A model generated the notes under the pieces. The model made no database searches. It saw only the letters and a program-made list of their open reading frames with translations, and was not told where the DNA came from. DNA of 30,772 nucleotides. It comes from Syntrophaceae bacterium UBA5761 (lineage in GTDB: Bacteria > Desulfobacterota > Syntrophia > Syntrophales > UBA4778). Below, one piece after another: positions 1 to 8,355 of the stretch. The stretch is taken from positions 1 through 30,772 of the forward strand of contig DIEZ01000081.1 of NCBI GenBank assembly GCA_002418885.1, written 5' to 3'. The translations under genes and the position numbers were made by a program. Every line of letters starts with the position of its first letter. Position 1 is the stretch's first letter.

Positions 1-520
1 GAGTTGGTGCGGCCGGCGCAACAGACGGCTCTTCCGGTCTTACAGGCGCGGGAAGAGGGAGGATCGTGTTCGCAAACTCGCCGTACAAGGGCATTCTCAA
101 CGTAACTTCGACCGTCCCGTCGGAAAGGTAATCCCTTTTGACAACCTGCGCACCCTTTACGAGCCCTTCAACCTTCGCCCTGATTGTATCACTGGTGGTA
201 GTAAAGTCCCGAACCTCCGTCTCGGAATCGACACGAACTCCCTGTACGACTTCCAGGAGGTTTCGGTACGCGTCCACCTGGGCTGCCCTCAGCGCCATGG
301 GCCTCGCCTGAGGCTTCCCGTAATACCTTTCAGGAGGAGCACCGATGCCTGTAGCTTCCACGTAGCCCGCCGACCAGTTTACTCTCCCCTTTGCGCCGAT
401 CTGCTCAACGACCTGGGTCCATTCTTTCGCGCCGATCGACTCCTGGCCGAAGGCCGAAGAAAACGCCAAAACCAGAGTGCAGACTGCAAACCAGATTACC
501 AAAATGCTTCGTTTCTTCAT
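1..520 (-). CDS. LPP20-family-like secreted protein (C-terminus beyond window)
   Basis: The frame opens with ATG at 520, preceded by AGGAGG at good spacing, and stays open to the left edge, so only about 173 N-terminal residues are visible. Residues 1-25 form a Sec signal peptide (charged start, hydrophobic core, small residues, then QES). There is no lipobox cysteine, so the product is probably a soluble periplasmic or secreted protein. The body shows the LPP20-type pattern: a Gln-Ala-Arg-rich stretch, an Ala-rich helix (ALRAAQVDAYRNLLE) followed by VVQGVRVDS, then a strand-rich part ending with GTVEVTLRMPL. A Pro/Ala-rich linker begins at the edge. Family members are envelope proteins of poorly known function. 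It shares strand and theme with the envelope genes upstream (693-9543), but a weak terminator-like region separates it from them. Function is not assigned. Confidence 0.75.
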   Translation of the reverse strand, partial: MKKRSILVIWFAVCTLVLAFSSAFGQESIGAKEWTQVVEQIGAKGRVNWSAGYVEATGIGAPPERYYGKPQARPMALRAAQVDAYRNLLEVVQGVRVDSETEVRDFTTTSDTIRAKVEGLVKGAQVVKRDYLSDGTVEVTLRMPLYGEFANTILPLPAPVRPEEPSVAPAAPT

Positions 521-627
521 AATGCCCTCCTAAAGTATGGTTTGGAACGTTGTGCCTGACATCCTCAGTCCGTACAACGAGTAGTTCATTAACCATCTCT
601 CCCGCCGGTTAATGTCCCATTTAACAC

Positions 628-692
628 AAAAAAAAGCGACCCATCAAAGGGTTTTTCTTCCCTGCGACACACGGAAAAGGCCGGCACGGCCG
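628..692 (-). terminator. Weak terminator-like region after the beta-helix lipoprotein gene
   Basis: Directly behind the stop of the 693-3437 gene the minus strand carries GGCCG-TGC-CGGCC followed by TTTT (679-691). Further on, a short ACCC/GGGT stem is followed by CGC and eight T residues (about 629-650). Both stems are short (4-5 bp), so termination is plausible but not strong. Confidence 0.35.
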
Positions 693-3437
693 TCATTCAA
701 CCATGAAAGCCCTCTTCTCCTCTTCTTTAAGCCATGGTTTGAGATTGATGCTGTCCTCGTTGTCTTTCAGTATCGCTCCTTCGTCAGGAGGGTCGTTTCC
801 CCACCAGTTCCACCGGGCGTCTATGCAGATGGACGAAAAAGCCTGTACGGCAAAGACGTTCCCGATGAAGTTGTTGTGGTTGATCTTAGGCCTGGACATC
901 CCCCGGCACGCGATCGCCCCCTGACCCTGGTTGCCTAAGAATGTATTGAAGGTGATTTTCGGCGATGCATCGTTTCCGCAGAAAAGACCTGCCTGGGCGT
1001 TTTCCGCGATATAACTGTATGAAATGTCCGGCGAACCGTACTGGACATCGATGGCCGTGTCGGCATACTTGACTATGGCGTATTCCAGGAAGCTGTTTAC
1101 CTTCGTCGGAGCGACGAACTGCACGGCATGAGCGTAAAAACTCGGAACCGGCGAAACGCCGGAGGCGGTGAAAAGAATCGGTCTCTCCCTTGTACCCTTC
1201 GCCACAACTCCGCCATCCTTCACGACGATCGACGTCTTCTGGTCGTAGAGCACCTGGACACCGGGCTGGATGTACAGGACATGTCCCCCGTCGACGATAA
1301 CGTCCTTCGTCACCCGGTACGGGCTGTTCGAGAGAACGAGATACCCATCACCGGTCAGAGGCCCTCCCAGGCTCGACGAGAGCACCGGAAGATCCAGAGG
1401 CTTCCCTGCCGGGTAAGGGCCGGCCAGAACCTTGGCCACGTCGACCCGCCCCTGGACCTTCTTGAATACCTCAAAACCCTGCGCCGTCCCCCACCAGTTA
1501 TTGTGCGCCTTCACCGGTTCTCCAGACGACGACCCGACCATGTCGAAAGGGGCATTGTCTAAGATGTTGTTTTCCGCGATCACGGCCTGGCTGTTCCGGA
1601 CGACAACACCCGACCCCTGATTAAGGATGACCGTGTTCCGCTGAATCGACGGGGCGGCGTTGCTCACCACTATCCCGCCCTTTGCGTTGTCGCGGATCAA
1701 GTTCTCTGCGAGGTACGGCTGCGCGCCCTCTACTATCGTCACGCCCGTCTCGTTCCTCTGGAGGGTGTTGCGCGAAAGAGACGGTTTTGAAAAGGCCCCG
1801 CTTATTTTTACGGCCTCGGCATTATCGATGAACTCGGAGTCCTCTATCCGCGGCGAAGAGGACTCACAGGTGACACCCGTCAGGGCGTTACGGACGCGGG
1901 CGAATCGAACGACATTCTCCTTCTCCCTCACATTCCGGAAGGTTATGCCCTCCCACCGGGTCCCATCCATCCCGCCGAAGGTGATGAGACTCTCACGGTC
2001 TCCAAGCGCCATGATCCGCCCTTCGACGACGATCCCCTTACCCTTCGAACGGATTTCCGCACCAGGTTCTACCGTCAGGACGGCCTTGTCGACGACAGTC
2101 ACCGTGTCCTCGATTACGTACGGGCTTGCCCCGGAATACCACGTCGTGTCCGCTACGATCGCCCCGGACACTGCCGTCGGACCAGGCGCCACGGGCATCA
2201 CGCAGACCGCTTCCGACTTTTCGCTTTCGTTGCCCGCGCGGTCTACTGCCGACACCCGGTAATAGTATTTTTGGAAATTGACGAGGTCATGGTCCTTCGC
2301 TTCCGTGAGCTCCGTCTTCACCACCTCGACGAATCCCGTGAGCGGCGTCTGGCTCCTGTAGAGCCGGTAACCGGCAAGGTCCGGATTCGTATTCTTCTCC
2401 CATCTCAGGAGGTTGTGTTTGTCACGCCCGATGCCTATCAGGCCTTTCGGCTTCTGCGGCGGTGTGGTGTCCAAAGTTACGAACCCGATGGCGTCGACCC
2501 AGTCCGTCCTGTTGCCCGAGTCGTCGGTCAGATGGCCCGTTACTATGGCGTTTTCGACGTTGTCCCCCGGAACGACCCTATAAACTCCGAGATAGCCGCC
2601 CGGTTCTACCTCCTGCATGTCGATGTTTTTCCTGTAGTCACCTATGTCGAAGGCCGCCTGCATCTTCGGGGTCCCTTGGATGACCACCCTGATTTCGTCA
2701 CCCGCTTTCTTCGGCAGTCCTTTCGTGTCCTGGGTAAGCAGGGTGATGACCGGCGGCCTCACGGCCTCGGCGATCGTCGGCGTGGGTATTGTCTTTACCA
2801 TGTCCCTGAATAGGTCGTCACAGGCTCTGAGAAGTTGAATGTCCCCCATGTTCATGGCCGCAGCGATCACCGTAGCTATGATCCCGACGGGCGTCGTCGC
2901 TATCCCCCCTTCGTGGATCCGCGCCACATGCCTGCCGCTCCAGAGAAAATGACCCGTTTTTGTCTCGTACATCCTGACCTCGGCGCCGACGGAGACCTGA
3001 GAATATACCCCGGCGAAGAACTTGTCGAAATCTGAAATCTCCCCGTAGACGACGGCGTCCGCTTCCAGGATCTTACCGAGCTCCTGGGGAGTTATTTTGT
3101 AGATTTCGGCCGTATCCGTGAGCCCCGCCTTCGCAAGCAAACGGTCGACACGGTATAACTCCATATCTTTGAAGGGTAGAGAACTGAAATGGTTGTAAAA
3201 GCCCTTCCGTACCTCTCGGCAGCCCTCCGTACTCCCCGACTTGTCGATAAATGGAAGGACGGCGACAGTCCGCGGCTTGCTACCCTCCATGTAAGGGTCC
3301 ACTTTATAAGTGCCCTTGAAAGGCAATGTCATCTGAGGGGCGATCTTGGTACCTTTGGTGCCTACTACACAACCTGTCGTTATCGCGACAAAGGTCATCG
3401 ACAGGACGAATGCCGTCAATCGGCTAAGAGGTTTCAT
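693..3437 (-). CDS. Large multidomain lipoprotein: GNA1162-like domain, Ig-like/FN3, parallel beta-helix
   Basis: ATG at 3437 is chosen over an in-frame start at 3527 because it has a GAGGG Shine-Dalgarno and opens a clean lipoprotein signal (hydrophobic core, ITTG then Cys23); length 914 aa. Residues about 55-225 resemble the GNA1162/DUF799 lipoprotein domain (TVAVLPFIDKSG start, EADAVVYGEI, MYETKTGHFLW), a CsgG/TolB-N-like fold. About 240-320 look like an Ig-like domain. About 325-410 form one FN3 domain (LLRWEKN...AGYRLYRS...YYYRVSAVD). About 425-910 are two blocks of right-handed parallel beta-helix, with short Asn-rich repeats of the NosD/pectate-lyase type and two NxWWG motifs. Predicted location is the periplasmic face of the outer membrane or the cell surface. 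The beta-helix suggests polysaccharide or surface binding, but no enzyme residues can be identified. Unlike the three envelope genes upstream, this frame is intact. Confidence 0.85.
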   Translation of the reverse strand: MKPLSRLTAFVLSMTFVAITTGCVVGTKGTKIAPQMTLPFKGTYKVDPYMEGSKPRTVAVLPFIDKSGSTEGCREVRKGFYNHFSSLPFKDMELYRVDRLLAKAGLTDTAEIYKITPQELGKILEADAVVYGEISDFDKFFAGVYSQVSVGAEVRMYETKTGHFLWSGRHVARIHEGGIATTPVGIIATVIAAAMNMGDIQLLRACDDLFRDMVKTIPTPTIAEAVRPPVITLLTQDTKGLPKKAGDEIRVVIQGTPKMQAAFDIGDYRKNIDMQEVEPGGYLGVYRVVPGDNVENAIVTGHLTDDSGNRTDWVDAIGFVTLDTTPPQKPKGLIGIGRDKHNLLRWEKNTNPDLAGYRLYRSQTPLTGFVEVVKTELTEAKDHDLVNFQKYYYRVSAVDRAGNESEKSEAVCVMPVAPGPTAVSGAIVADTTWYSGASPYVIEDTVTVVDKAVLTVEPGAEIRSKGKGIVVEGRIMALGDRESLITFGGMDGTRWEGITFRNVREKENVVRFARVRNALTGVTCESSSPRIEDSEFIDNAEAVKISGAFSKPSLSRNTLQRNETGVTIVEGAQPYLAENLIRDNAKGGIVVSNAAPSIQRNTVILNQGSGVVVRNSQAVIAENNILDNAPFDMVGSSSGEPVKAHNNWWGTAQGFEVFKKVQGRVDVAKVLAGPYPAGKPLDLPVLSSSLGGPLTGDGYLVLSNSPYRVTKDVIVDGGHVLYIQPGVQVLYDQKTSIVVKDGGVVAKGTRERPILFTASGVSPVPSFYAHAVQFVAPTKVNSFLEYAIVKYADTAIDVQYGSPDISYSYIAENAQAGLFCGNDASPKITFNTFLGNQGQGAIACRGMSRPKINHNNFIGNVFAVQAFSSICIDARWNWWGNDPPDEGAILKDNEDSINLKPWLKEEEKRAFMVE

Positions 3438-3572
3438 GCCAAACCCTCGACGGAATAACGAAAGAATAATAAAGCAAATGCGGCCCGGAACGCCTAAGAG
3501 TCCCGGGTATCCCTGCTCGATGTTCATTCATCTGATGCCGTGTATGCGAAGTTAAACATCATGAAACGCCGC

Positions 3573-4361
3573 TTACCGACCACCATCACGGCCGAACGCT
3601 AACGTATCCACGCCGAGCAGCACGTTCCCCTCACTCTGTACGGGCTCACCGTGACCGGGATAGATCGTCTTTACCTTCACGTTCCGCAACAGGTAATCGA
3701 AGGACTCGACGACGCCTTCTTTCGATGCATAAAAGCTGTTCAGTCTCCCTTTTTCTCTTTTATCCATGTTGACCATCAGGTCGCCGCAGACCAACTCCTC
3801 AGCTTCTCCGTCGTAGAAGCACAGAGAATCTTCTGTATGTCCCGGAGTTTCGATGACTTCCCAGCCGTCGAAACCCGCCCAGTACCGCCTTGCCCCATCG
3901 CCGTCGAAAAATTCGATCCTATCCATAGAATAGGGCAGTGGAGAGAGTTTCCTGAGTCCAGGCAAAGGGATGCCGGCAAGGCTCTCGAAGTGGAGGTGGC
4001 TCAACTTCCGTACATAGCCCGCGCTTTTCCATGCCGTCGGACCGAAGGCGGTACACCAATTTTTCATCGGCGAGAGGGCACTCCTCCCCTCCAGGTAATC
4101 TTTGACCCGTCGGTGAAAGAACACCTTCGCATCGTCGGCGGCGAAGAGAAGGAACCTTCCTATTCCCCCGATATGGTCGAAATGGAAATGAGTGACTAGA
4201 ATCGTTCTTACGTCTTTCACGTCACTGCCGAGGTCCCTTTTGATAAACGCCTTCACGTCGTCGGCAGCACCGGTACTTCCCACATCCACCACAGCGAGAC
4301 CGGCATCACCGGTAATAACGTAGGTTCTAGAAAAGCCGCAGGTCGGAACCGCGTACACCAT
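3573..4361 (-). CDS. Metallo-beta-lactamase (MBL) fold hydrolase
   Basis: A 262-aa MBL-fold protein. The metal site is complete: THFHFDH (HxHxDH), then GHTEDS, then CGDLMVN (bridging Asp) and YPGHGEPV near the C-terminus. No signal peptide is visible, so it is probably cytoplasmic, unlike its neighbours. ATG at 4361 has GGGGAG about six bases upstream and leaves 28 nt to the preceding gene. A longer form from 4439 would overlap that gene by 50 bp and has no Shine-Dalgarno. The family covers glyoxalase-II-like thioesterases, lactonases and many uncharacterised hydrolases, and the sequence does not decide the substrate. It is co-directional with the small secreted protein upstream and likely in the same operon. 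Confidence 0.85.
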   Translation of the reverse strand: MVYAVPTCGFSRTYVITGDAGLAVVDVGSTGAADDVKAFIKRDLGSDVKDVRTILVTHFHFDHIGGIGRFLLFAADDAKVFFHRRVKDYLEGRSALSPMKNWCTAFGPTAWKSAGYVRKLSHLHFESLAGIPLPGLRKLSPLPYSMDRIEFFDGDGARRYWAGFDGWEVIETPGHTEDSLCFYDGEAEELVCGDLMVNMDKREKGRLNSFYASKEGVVESFDYLLRNVKVKTIYPGHGEPVQSEGNVLLGVDTLAFGRDGGR

Positions 4362-4389
4362 ACCGTTCTCCCCACATAGAAGAATCGGG

Positions 4390-4701
4390 TCAGCGTGTCT
4401 TTCTTTCCTTGACGGGGATTTTCTGGCCCCCTTCATCAAGAACCGCGTTGTGTTCCGGGAGCAGGTACAGGAACTTGTAAGGTATTGCGACCGGTTCTCT
4501 CCCAGTCCCCGAAGCCAACGTCCGTTGAGTGAGAACCCAGACGGCCCCTGTCTCCGTGTTTACCAGATAGGCGTTATCATCCGTTCCCGCAACGACTTGG
4601 AATTTTCCGCATGCCTGGGCCATCGAAGCATCGGGAACAACCGCAAACATAAGAAAAACGGCAATCACAACTACCATTCCTTTCAATATACGACCCCTCA
4701 T
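4390..4701 (-). CDS. Small secreted protein of unknown function
   Basis: A 103-aa protein. ATG at 4701 has a GAGGTG Shine-Dalgarno with about 7 nt spacing. The in-frame ATG at 4716 has GGAG touching the start codon and is therefore unlikely. Residues about 1-29 form a Sec signal peptide ending Ala-Ser-Met-Ala, before QACG. The mature part has a short strand-rich motif (GKFQVVAG, then NAYLVNTETGAVWVL) that resembles a single propeller blade or a ligand-sensing strand pair, followed by a segment ending in basic residues. I do not recognise the family. It lies 34 nt after the FN3 gene remnant and 28 nt before the MBL gene, so it is likely co-transcribed with them. Confidence 0.7.
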   Translation of the reverse strand: MRGRILKGMVVVIAVFLMFAVVPDASMAQACGKFQVVAGTDDNAYLVNTETGAVWVLTQRTLASGTGREPVAIPYKFLYLLPEHNAVLDEGGQKIPVKERKTR

Positions 4702-4735
4702 CGTTAAGCACCTCATCTCCTTTTGTTGTATCTTT

Positions 4736-5266
4736 TTACTTCTCGACCGTTACTTCGTCGCTCTGTTCACTTTCGATGTCGTCTTTGTCGACGGCAGTGA
4801 CGACATATCTCTTGCTCGTCCCGTTACTGGGAACATCTACGGAGAATCCGGTATCCTTTACCCTACCTATCTCTTTAACACCACTTGGCCTTTTCTCATA
4901 CACCCTATACCCGACGATGTCGGGCTCCGGGCTTTTCGACCAGGTAATGATAACTTTCTTCCCCTGGGTCTCCCATTTTAAACCGGTCGGCTTCTGCGGC
5001 TTGGCCTTTGTCATAGCCGAAACCACGGGCAAATCATAGCTTTCCACATCGACCTTGTTGTAGGTCCTGAGGATATAATAATACTCCACCTGATCCTCAA
5101 GCTTACCGAACAACCCTCCATCGTCCACAACGCCCTGGGAATACCTTCCCGGAATCTTCTTGACAAACTCGAACCTGCCGTCTCTCGTCTTCGACCGATA
5201 AAGCTTATACCCCCTCCACGCCATCTTCCGCATTCGGTGTCCATACGACCTGAACTTTTCGAGCAA
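4736..5266 (-). CDS. FN3-repeat fragment (C-terminal part of the broken gene)
   Basis: This open frame holds about two FN3 domains. The first starts at GYKLYRSKTRDGRFEFVKK and ends with VVSAMTKAKP; the second runs from KPTGLKWETQGKKVIITWS through VGYRVYEKR to YVVTAVDKDDIESEQSD. The real coding sequence in this frame begins near 5214. The 5215-5266 part, from a TTG, overlaps the preceding frame and does not look like FN3. There is no Shine-Dalgarno or signal peptide, so the piece is unlikely to be made on its own. FN3 modules in bacterial envelope proteins are usually spacers or binding modules. The fragment ends 34 nt before the small secreted protein gene. Confidence 0.55.
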   Translation of the reverse strand: MLEKFRSYGHRMRKMAWRGYKLYRSKTRDGRFEFVKKIPGRYSQGVVDDGGLFGKLEDQVEYYYILRTYNKVDVESYDLPVVSAMTKAKPQKPTGLKWETQGKKVIITWSKSPEPDIVGYRVYEKRPSGVKEIGRVKDTGFSVDVPSNGTSKRYVVTAVDKDDIESEQSDEVTVEK

Positions 5267-5666
5267 GCCCGCTTATCGCCTTGACATCACGAGGGACGGG
5301 CGGCCTGCCTTTGGTAACTGCCGATACCACCGGCGACGGGTCAGTCTCCGAATGAGGGTCTTCAAAGGCGGTCACCCGATAATTATACCGTGTATCGTCG
5401 GCAAGTCCCTCGATATCCGAGTAGTTTATCGGACTGCTCGAATAGACAATCTCGACTTTCCGCAATCTCACAAACTCCACCTCGTCTCCCACACTCCTGT
5501 ATATCCAGTAACCCTTCACAAAAGGGGAATCTACCGGCACCCAACTCAGCCTGACTTCACGGATCAAGCCTCCCTGGGCCGAAATTTTCTGCACTCCGGG
5601 AATCGAAGATGCCCTTACAGGCTCGGAGAAATTGCTTTCAACGTTGTTTTCGTTATAAGCCGTCAC
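5205..5666 (-). CDS. FN3-repeat fragment (middle part of the broken gene)
   Basis: The frame is open from about 5825, but its first possible start is a GTG at 5666 inside an FN3 strand (YFFKVTAYN), so it has no genuine start of its own. It contains the end of one FN3-like domain, one complete FN3 domain (VRLSWVPVDSP, VKGYWIYRS, YNYRVTAFED) and the first strands of the next (KVQVVWTPNAEDGVEG), where it meets a stop caused by the G5 run at 5210-5214. The part upstream of the GTG (about 5667-5775) also reads as beta-rich sequence continuing from the LpoB-like piece. Confidence 0.5.
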   Translation of the reverse strand: MTAYNENNVESNFSEPVRASSIPGVQKISAQGGLIREVRLSWVPVDSPFVKGYWIYRSVGDEVEFVRLRKVEIVYSSSPINYSDIEGLADDTRYNYRVTAFEDPHSETDPSPVVSAVTKGRPPVPRDVKAISGLARKVQVVWTPNAEDGVEGV

Positions 5667-5764
5667 CTTGAAAAAATATTCTTTCCCGTCGACGGGACAC
5701 TTGACCGCAAGCTTGACCTCCGCCGAGACGTTGTCCGGCGAGGTGATTCCGATGTCCTCAAGGG

Positions 5765-6376
5765 TTACTCTGTGTGTGTCCGTATAGGGACCGCCGGCGG
5801 ACTCGGCAGTCCCGACGATTCACCCTTCCGGCTCTCCGCTTCCTTCGACAACAACTTCGCTATCTGTTCTCCCAGTTTGAACGTCTCCGACATCAACTCC
5901 GCGTCACCATAGGCCCTTATCAGGAACGACTGAAGGACCCGCTTCTGACTGACCGAAAAGAGATTGCACCTTACCGTGATCGCCGAACCGGTCTTTCCCA
6001 CCGTACCCGCCACCACAAAATCGAGATCAAGTCTACTGCCGATATGGATGACGTTTTCCGTCGCATCATTCTGTTGAAGGTCGTTGAGGAAGAGAAAGGA
6101 TTCGAGCTCCTTGCGGTCGAGCACACTCAGGGCGGGGTTACCCCGAAACGACGAAATCAAGTAGTTGGTCACCATCGTGGCGTACGAAGAGGCATCTATG
6201 TTCAAGGCCCCGAAATTGAAGACAGAGAGTTTGACGGTCCTCACCTGGGCGACGGATCCTGTCGGAAAGGCGAAGACTGCGGCGACGGCAACACACATCG
6301 CGACCAGGATGACCTTCCCGGCATGCCCCTTTGACGACTTCTTCGATGCCCAAGGCGGCCCGGACCCTTGCTGCAT
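5765..6376 (-). CDS. CsgG/LpoB-like N-terminal domain protein (truncated by frameshift)
   Basis: ATG at 6376 has AGGA about 8 nt upstream and lies 10 nt after the previous stop. Residues about 20-43 form a hydrophobic signal or anchor segment after a basic N-terminus. The domain that follows (VRTVKLSVFNFGALNID, TMVTNYLISSF, LSVLDRKELESFLF, IHIGSRLDLDFVVAGTVG, ITVRCNLFSVSQKRVLQSF) fits the CsgG/LpoB/TolB-N-like alpha/beta fold: a parameter strand, a helix, 'xDRxxL', then 'hGxxLxxDhVVxGxV'. Family proteins act at the outer membrane as secretion pores or penicillin-binding-protein activators. The protein ends after a Pro-rich stretch at RTHTE because of a (AC)4 repeat. One unit fewer would run on into FN3 repeats. 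Confidence 0.65.
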   Translation of the reverse strand: MQQGSGPPWASKKSSKGHAGKVILVAMCVAVAAVFAFPTGSVAQVRTVKLSVFNFGALNIDASSYATMVTNYLISSFRGNPALSVLDRKELESFLFLNDLQQNDATENVIHIGSRLDLDFVVAGTVGKTGSAITVRCNLFSVSQKRVLQSFLIRAYGDAELMSETFKLGEQIAKLLSKEAESRKGESSGLPSPPAVPIRTHTE

Positions 6377-6386
6377 ATATTAATTC

Positions 6387-6764
6387 CTACAGATCTTCCG
6401 TCAGTTTGTCGATCATCTCTCTTGCATTCCGCGATACCGGCGTCGATATTCCCTTCATGTTCTCGTCGAAAATCGCGTCCATGAAACGCTCTACGGCTTC
6501 GTCCCGGTTCCTTCTCTTGATCTGCAGGAGGGCCTGATTGTTGTACTCCACCTCCAGGGACGAGAAGTGCCTGAGGACGCTCCGGCCTATTTCTGATACC
6601 TTCGCGTTCGTCAGCTCGTCCAGGACATCCGTCTCCGTCGGCAATTCGAGCTGGTCCCCGTTGATGCCGGCCAGAGGGACGGCATCCTGGTACTTGTCCT
6701 CTTTAGACAGCCTCCCGGCAACTGTGTTCGTGAACAGATTCTCCCCCGTCCTTGCATCAACCAA
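6387..6764 (-). CDS. C-terminal fragment of the TPR-CsgG lipoprotein
   Basis: The frame opens at a TTG (6764) within the strand SYKLVDARTGENLFTNTVAG, which continues the CsgG-like domain of the gene upstream. The rest is a helical tail: LDELTNAKVSEIGRSVLRHFSSLE, then a repeat-like segment with ALLQIKRRNRDEAVERFMDAIFD, which resembles one TPR, and a C-terminus ending KLTEDL. There is no Shine-Dalgarno. It is separated from the main frame only by the one-base G4-run shift at 6805-6808. The stop at 6387-6389 lies 10 nt before the ATG of the next gene. Confidence 0.5.
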   Translation of the reverse strand: MVDARTGENLFTNTVAGRLSKEDKYQDAVPLAGINGDQLELPTETDVLDELTNAKVSEIGRSVLRHFSSLEVEYNNQALLQIKRRNRDEAVERFMDAIFDENMKGISTPVSRNAREMIDKLTEDL

Positions 6765-8355
6765 CTTGTAGGAGACCTCGATAGACGCGCTGATTTTTGC
6801 GTAGCCCCGTCTTGTAGGAAATCAGCTGATGGTTCTTTCGTATCACAGTCTTGGGAGGGGCCGTTTTCAGGTCTTCTTCCGAGGGATTCTTGTGCAGGAT
6901 CAACCACTCCACGTATTCCGGGTTCCTCACTTCCTCCTCATCGATCACGACCTTGACTTGGTTCATGCTCGGGAAATCCTTGTACTCGGAGGTGAAACGA
7001 AGCACGTCTCCCATCACGAAGGTGTCGATCCCTCCCATCTTGCTGAGGGCCTTCATGGTGTCTACGTCGACAAGACCGGTCTGCCCGAGTTGGAGTTCCT
7101 TGAGGATCGATTCTAGGTTTTCCCGTTCGATGATTCTGACGTCACCGCTGGCGTTCTTGTACAGAAAGGTCATGAGCTTGTTGGCCACGATCCTTCCCGC
7201 ATCCTTGTGGATGCTGGGGCTTTTGAAATCTAAGATCGCAATGGATTTCCGTATCCTCTTCTTGATATTGTCCTTTGCTTCCTGAATCTTGAAAAACAGG
7301 CCCTTATAGTTGGGGTCCAGGGCTTCAAGCCGCTGGTAGGCGATGAGGGCATTGCCCCATTTGCCTTTCTCGGAGTACTGCTCAGCCCGGTCGATGAGCT
7401 TGACCCCGAGGTTGCCCGCGACAAATTCCTTGAAGAGGGCGTTGTCCTGGAGGGATGGCAAATAAGTTTTGGCAAGTTCCAGTTTCTTGGCGCCCTGGTA
7501 AATTTTTCCCCTCTGGACGTCTTTGATTGCCTGATCAAACAAGCTCTTGGCGGCCTTATCCTTCATCTTCTCCAGTTGCCCGGCCACTTCTTGATTCGAG
7601 GGGTCATATTCCAGTGCCCTTTCGAATAACATGACCGCCCGCTGCCACTCCATAGCCTGGGCGGCTGCATTACCTGCCTTGATGTAGTAAACGACGTTGT
7701 CCTTACTCCGGGCTTCTTCATAGCGCTTTGCGGCGTCAAGATACCCCGCGTTTATGTCGACCACGGCCTTTAATGCCTTCGTGGCTCCCCTCCAGTCCTC
7801 CTGTTTTCCGAGGTCGATGCCCCGCTTGTAATATGCCGCCGAAGCCTGTTGGACGGCCTGGGCAAGCTTGTCGCCGGTATCTTCATAACCAGGGAATACC
7901 TCGTTGATTCTATGCAGTTTCTGGATCGCTGCGAGCCAGTCGTCCTTTTTTAAATCCGCATCAGCCTGGCTGTAGAGCGTCTTGACCAGTGATTGCAACT
8001 CGCTTTTCTTTCTGTTGACGTCTTCATAAAAGGCTGCGACGGTCTTGTTCTGCGGGTCAAGCTTGTAGGCAAGGTCGGCCTCCTTGGCTGCTTGTTCGAG
8101 CCTGGTTATGTCCGCCTGCTTTTCCGCCGTCATCAACTGTTTGGCTTTTTCGAGATGGATCTTCGCGGACTCCTGCTTGGCCTTTTCAAGGGATTCTTTG
8201 TATTCTTTGCTGCTTGGGTTTTCCTCAAGCGCCTTCTGATGAAACTCTATCGCCTCGTCCCATCGTCTCTCACCGGCAAGCTGTTCCCCTCTCTTGAAGC
8301 TTTCAACTCCCGCGCATCCGACAATGAAGGCGATGAAGAAAAAATCACTAAGCAC
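6757..8355 (-). CDS. TPR-containing CsgG-family lipoprotein (main open frame)
   Basis: The open frame starts at a GTG (8355), with the end of a lipoprotein signal (FFFIAFIVGC, lipobox Cys14). The natural start is probably ATG 8378, one frame away. Residues about 17-340 are helical tetratricopeptide-type repeats (FKRGEQLAGERRWDEAIEFHQ, AKQLMTAEKQ, GNALIAYQRLEALDPN), a protein-interaction scaffold. From about residue 370 comes a CsgG-like domain: SIAILDFKSPS, ANKLMTFLYK, VRIIERENLESILKELQLGQTG, MGGIDTFVMGDVLRF. CsgG-family proteins form outer-membrane secretion pores, but the TPR fusion suggests an assembly or scaffold factor instead. The frame ends in non-homologous residues (LRKNQRVYRGLLQVG) caused by the G4 shift. 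Confidence 0.65.
   Translation of the reverse strand: MLSDFFFIAFIVGCAGVESFKRGEQLAGERRWDEAIEFHQKALEENPSSKEYKESLEKAKQESAKIHLEKAKQLMTAEKQADITRLEQAAKEADLAYKLDPQNKTVAAFYEDVNRKKSELQSLVKTLYSQADADLKKDDWLAAIQKLHRINEVFPGYEDTGDKLAQAVQQASAAYYKRGIDLGKQEDWRGATKALKAVVDINAGYLDAAKRYEEARSKDNVVYYIKAGNAAAQAMEWQRAVMLFERALEYDPSNQEVAGQLEKMKDKAAKSLFDQAIKDVQRGKIYQGAKKLELAKTYLPSLQDNALFKEFVAGNLGVKLIDRAEQYSEKGKWGNALIAYQRLEALDPNYKGLFFKIQEAKDNIKKRIRKSIAILDFKSPSIHKDAGRIVANKLMTFLYKNASGDVRIIERENLESILKELQLGQTGLVDVDTMKALSKMGGIDTFVMGDVLRFTSEYKDFPSMNQVKVVIDEEEVRNPEYVEWLILHKNPSEEDLKTAPPKTVIRKNHQLISYKTGLRKNQRVYRGLLQVG

Larger units (their letters stand above)
4736..6376 (-). pseudogene. Reconstructed CsgG/LpoB-like plus FN3-repeat gene, broken by two indels
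   Basis: Three open pieces (5765-6376, 5205-5666, 4736-5266) read as one protein if one AC unit is removed from the repeat at 5771-5779 and one G from the run at 5210-5214. The corrected length is exactly divisible by three (546 codons). The second join restores a textbook FN3 strand: DGVE then GYKLYRS. The intact protein would have an N-terminal membrane segment or signal, a CsgG/LpoB-like domain, and then about four FN3-like repeats. It could be a decaying gene, a slipped-strand variable gene, or a sequencing artefact. Confidence 0.7.
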
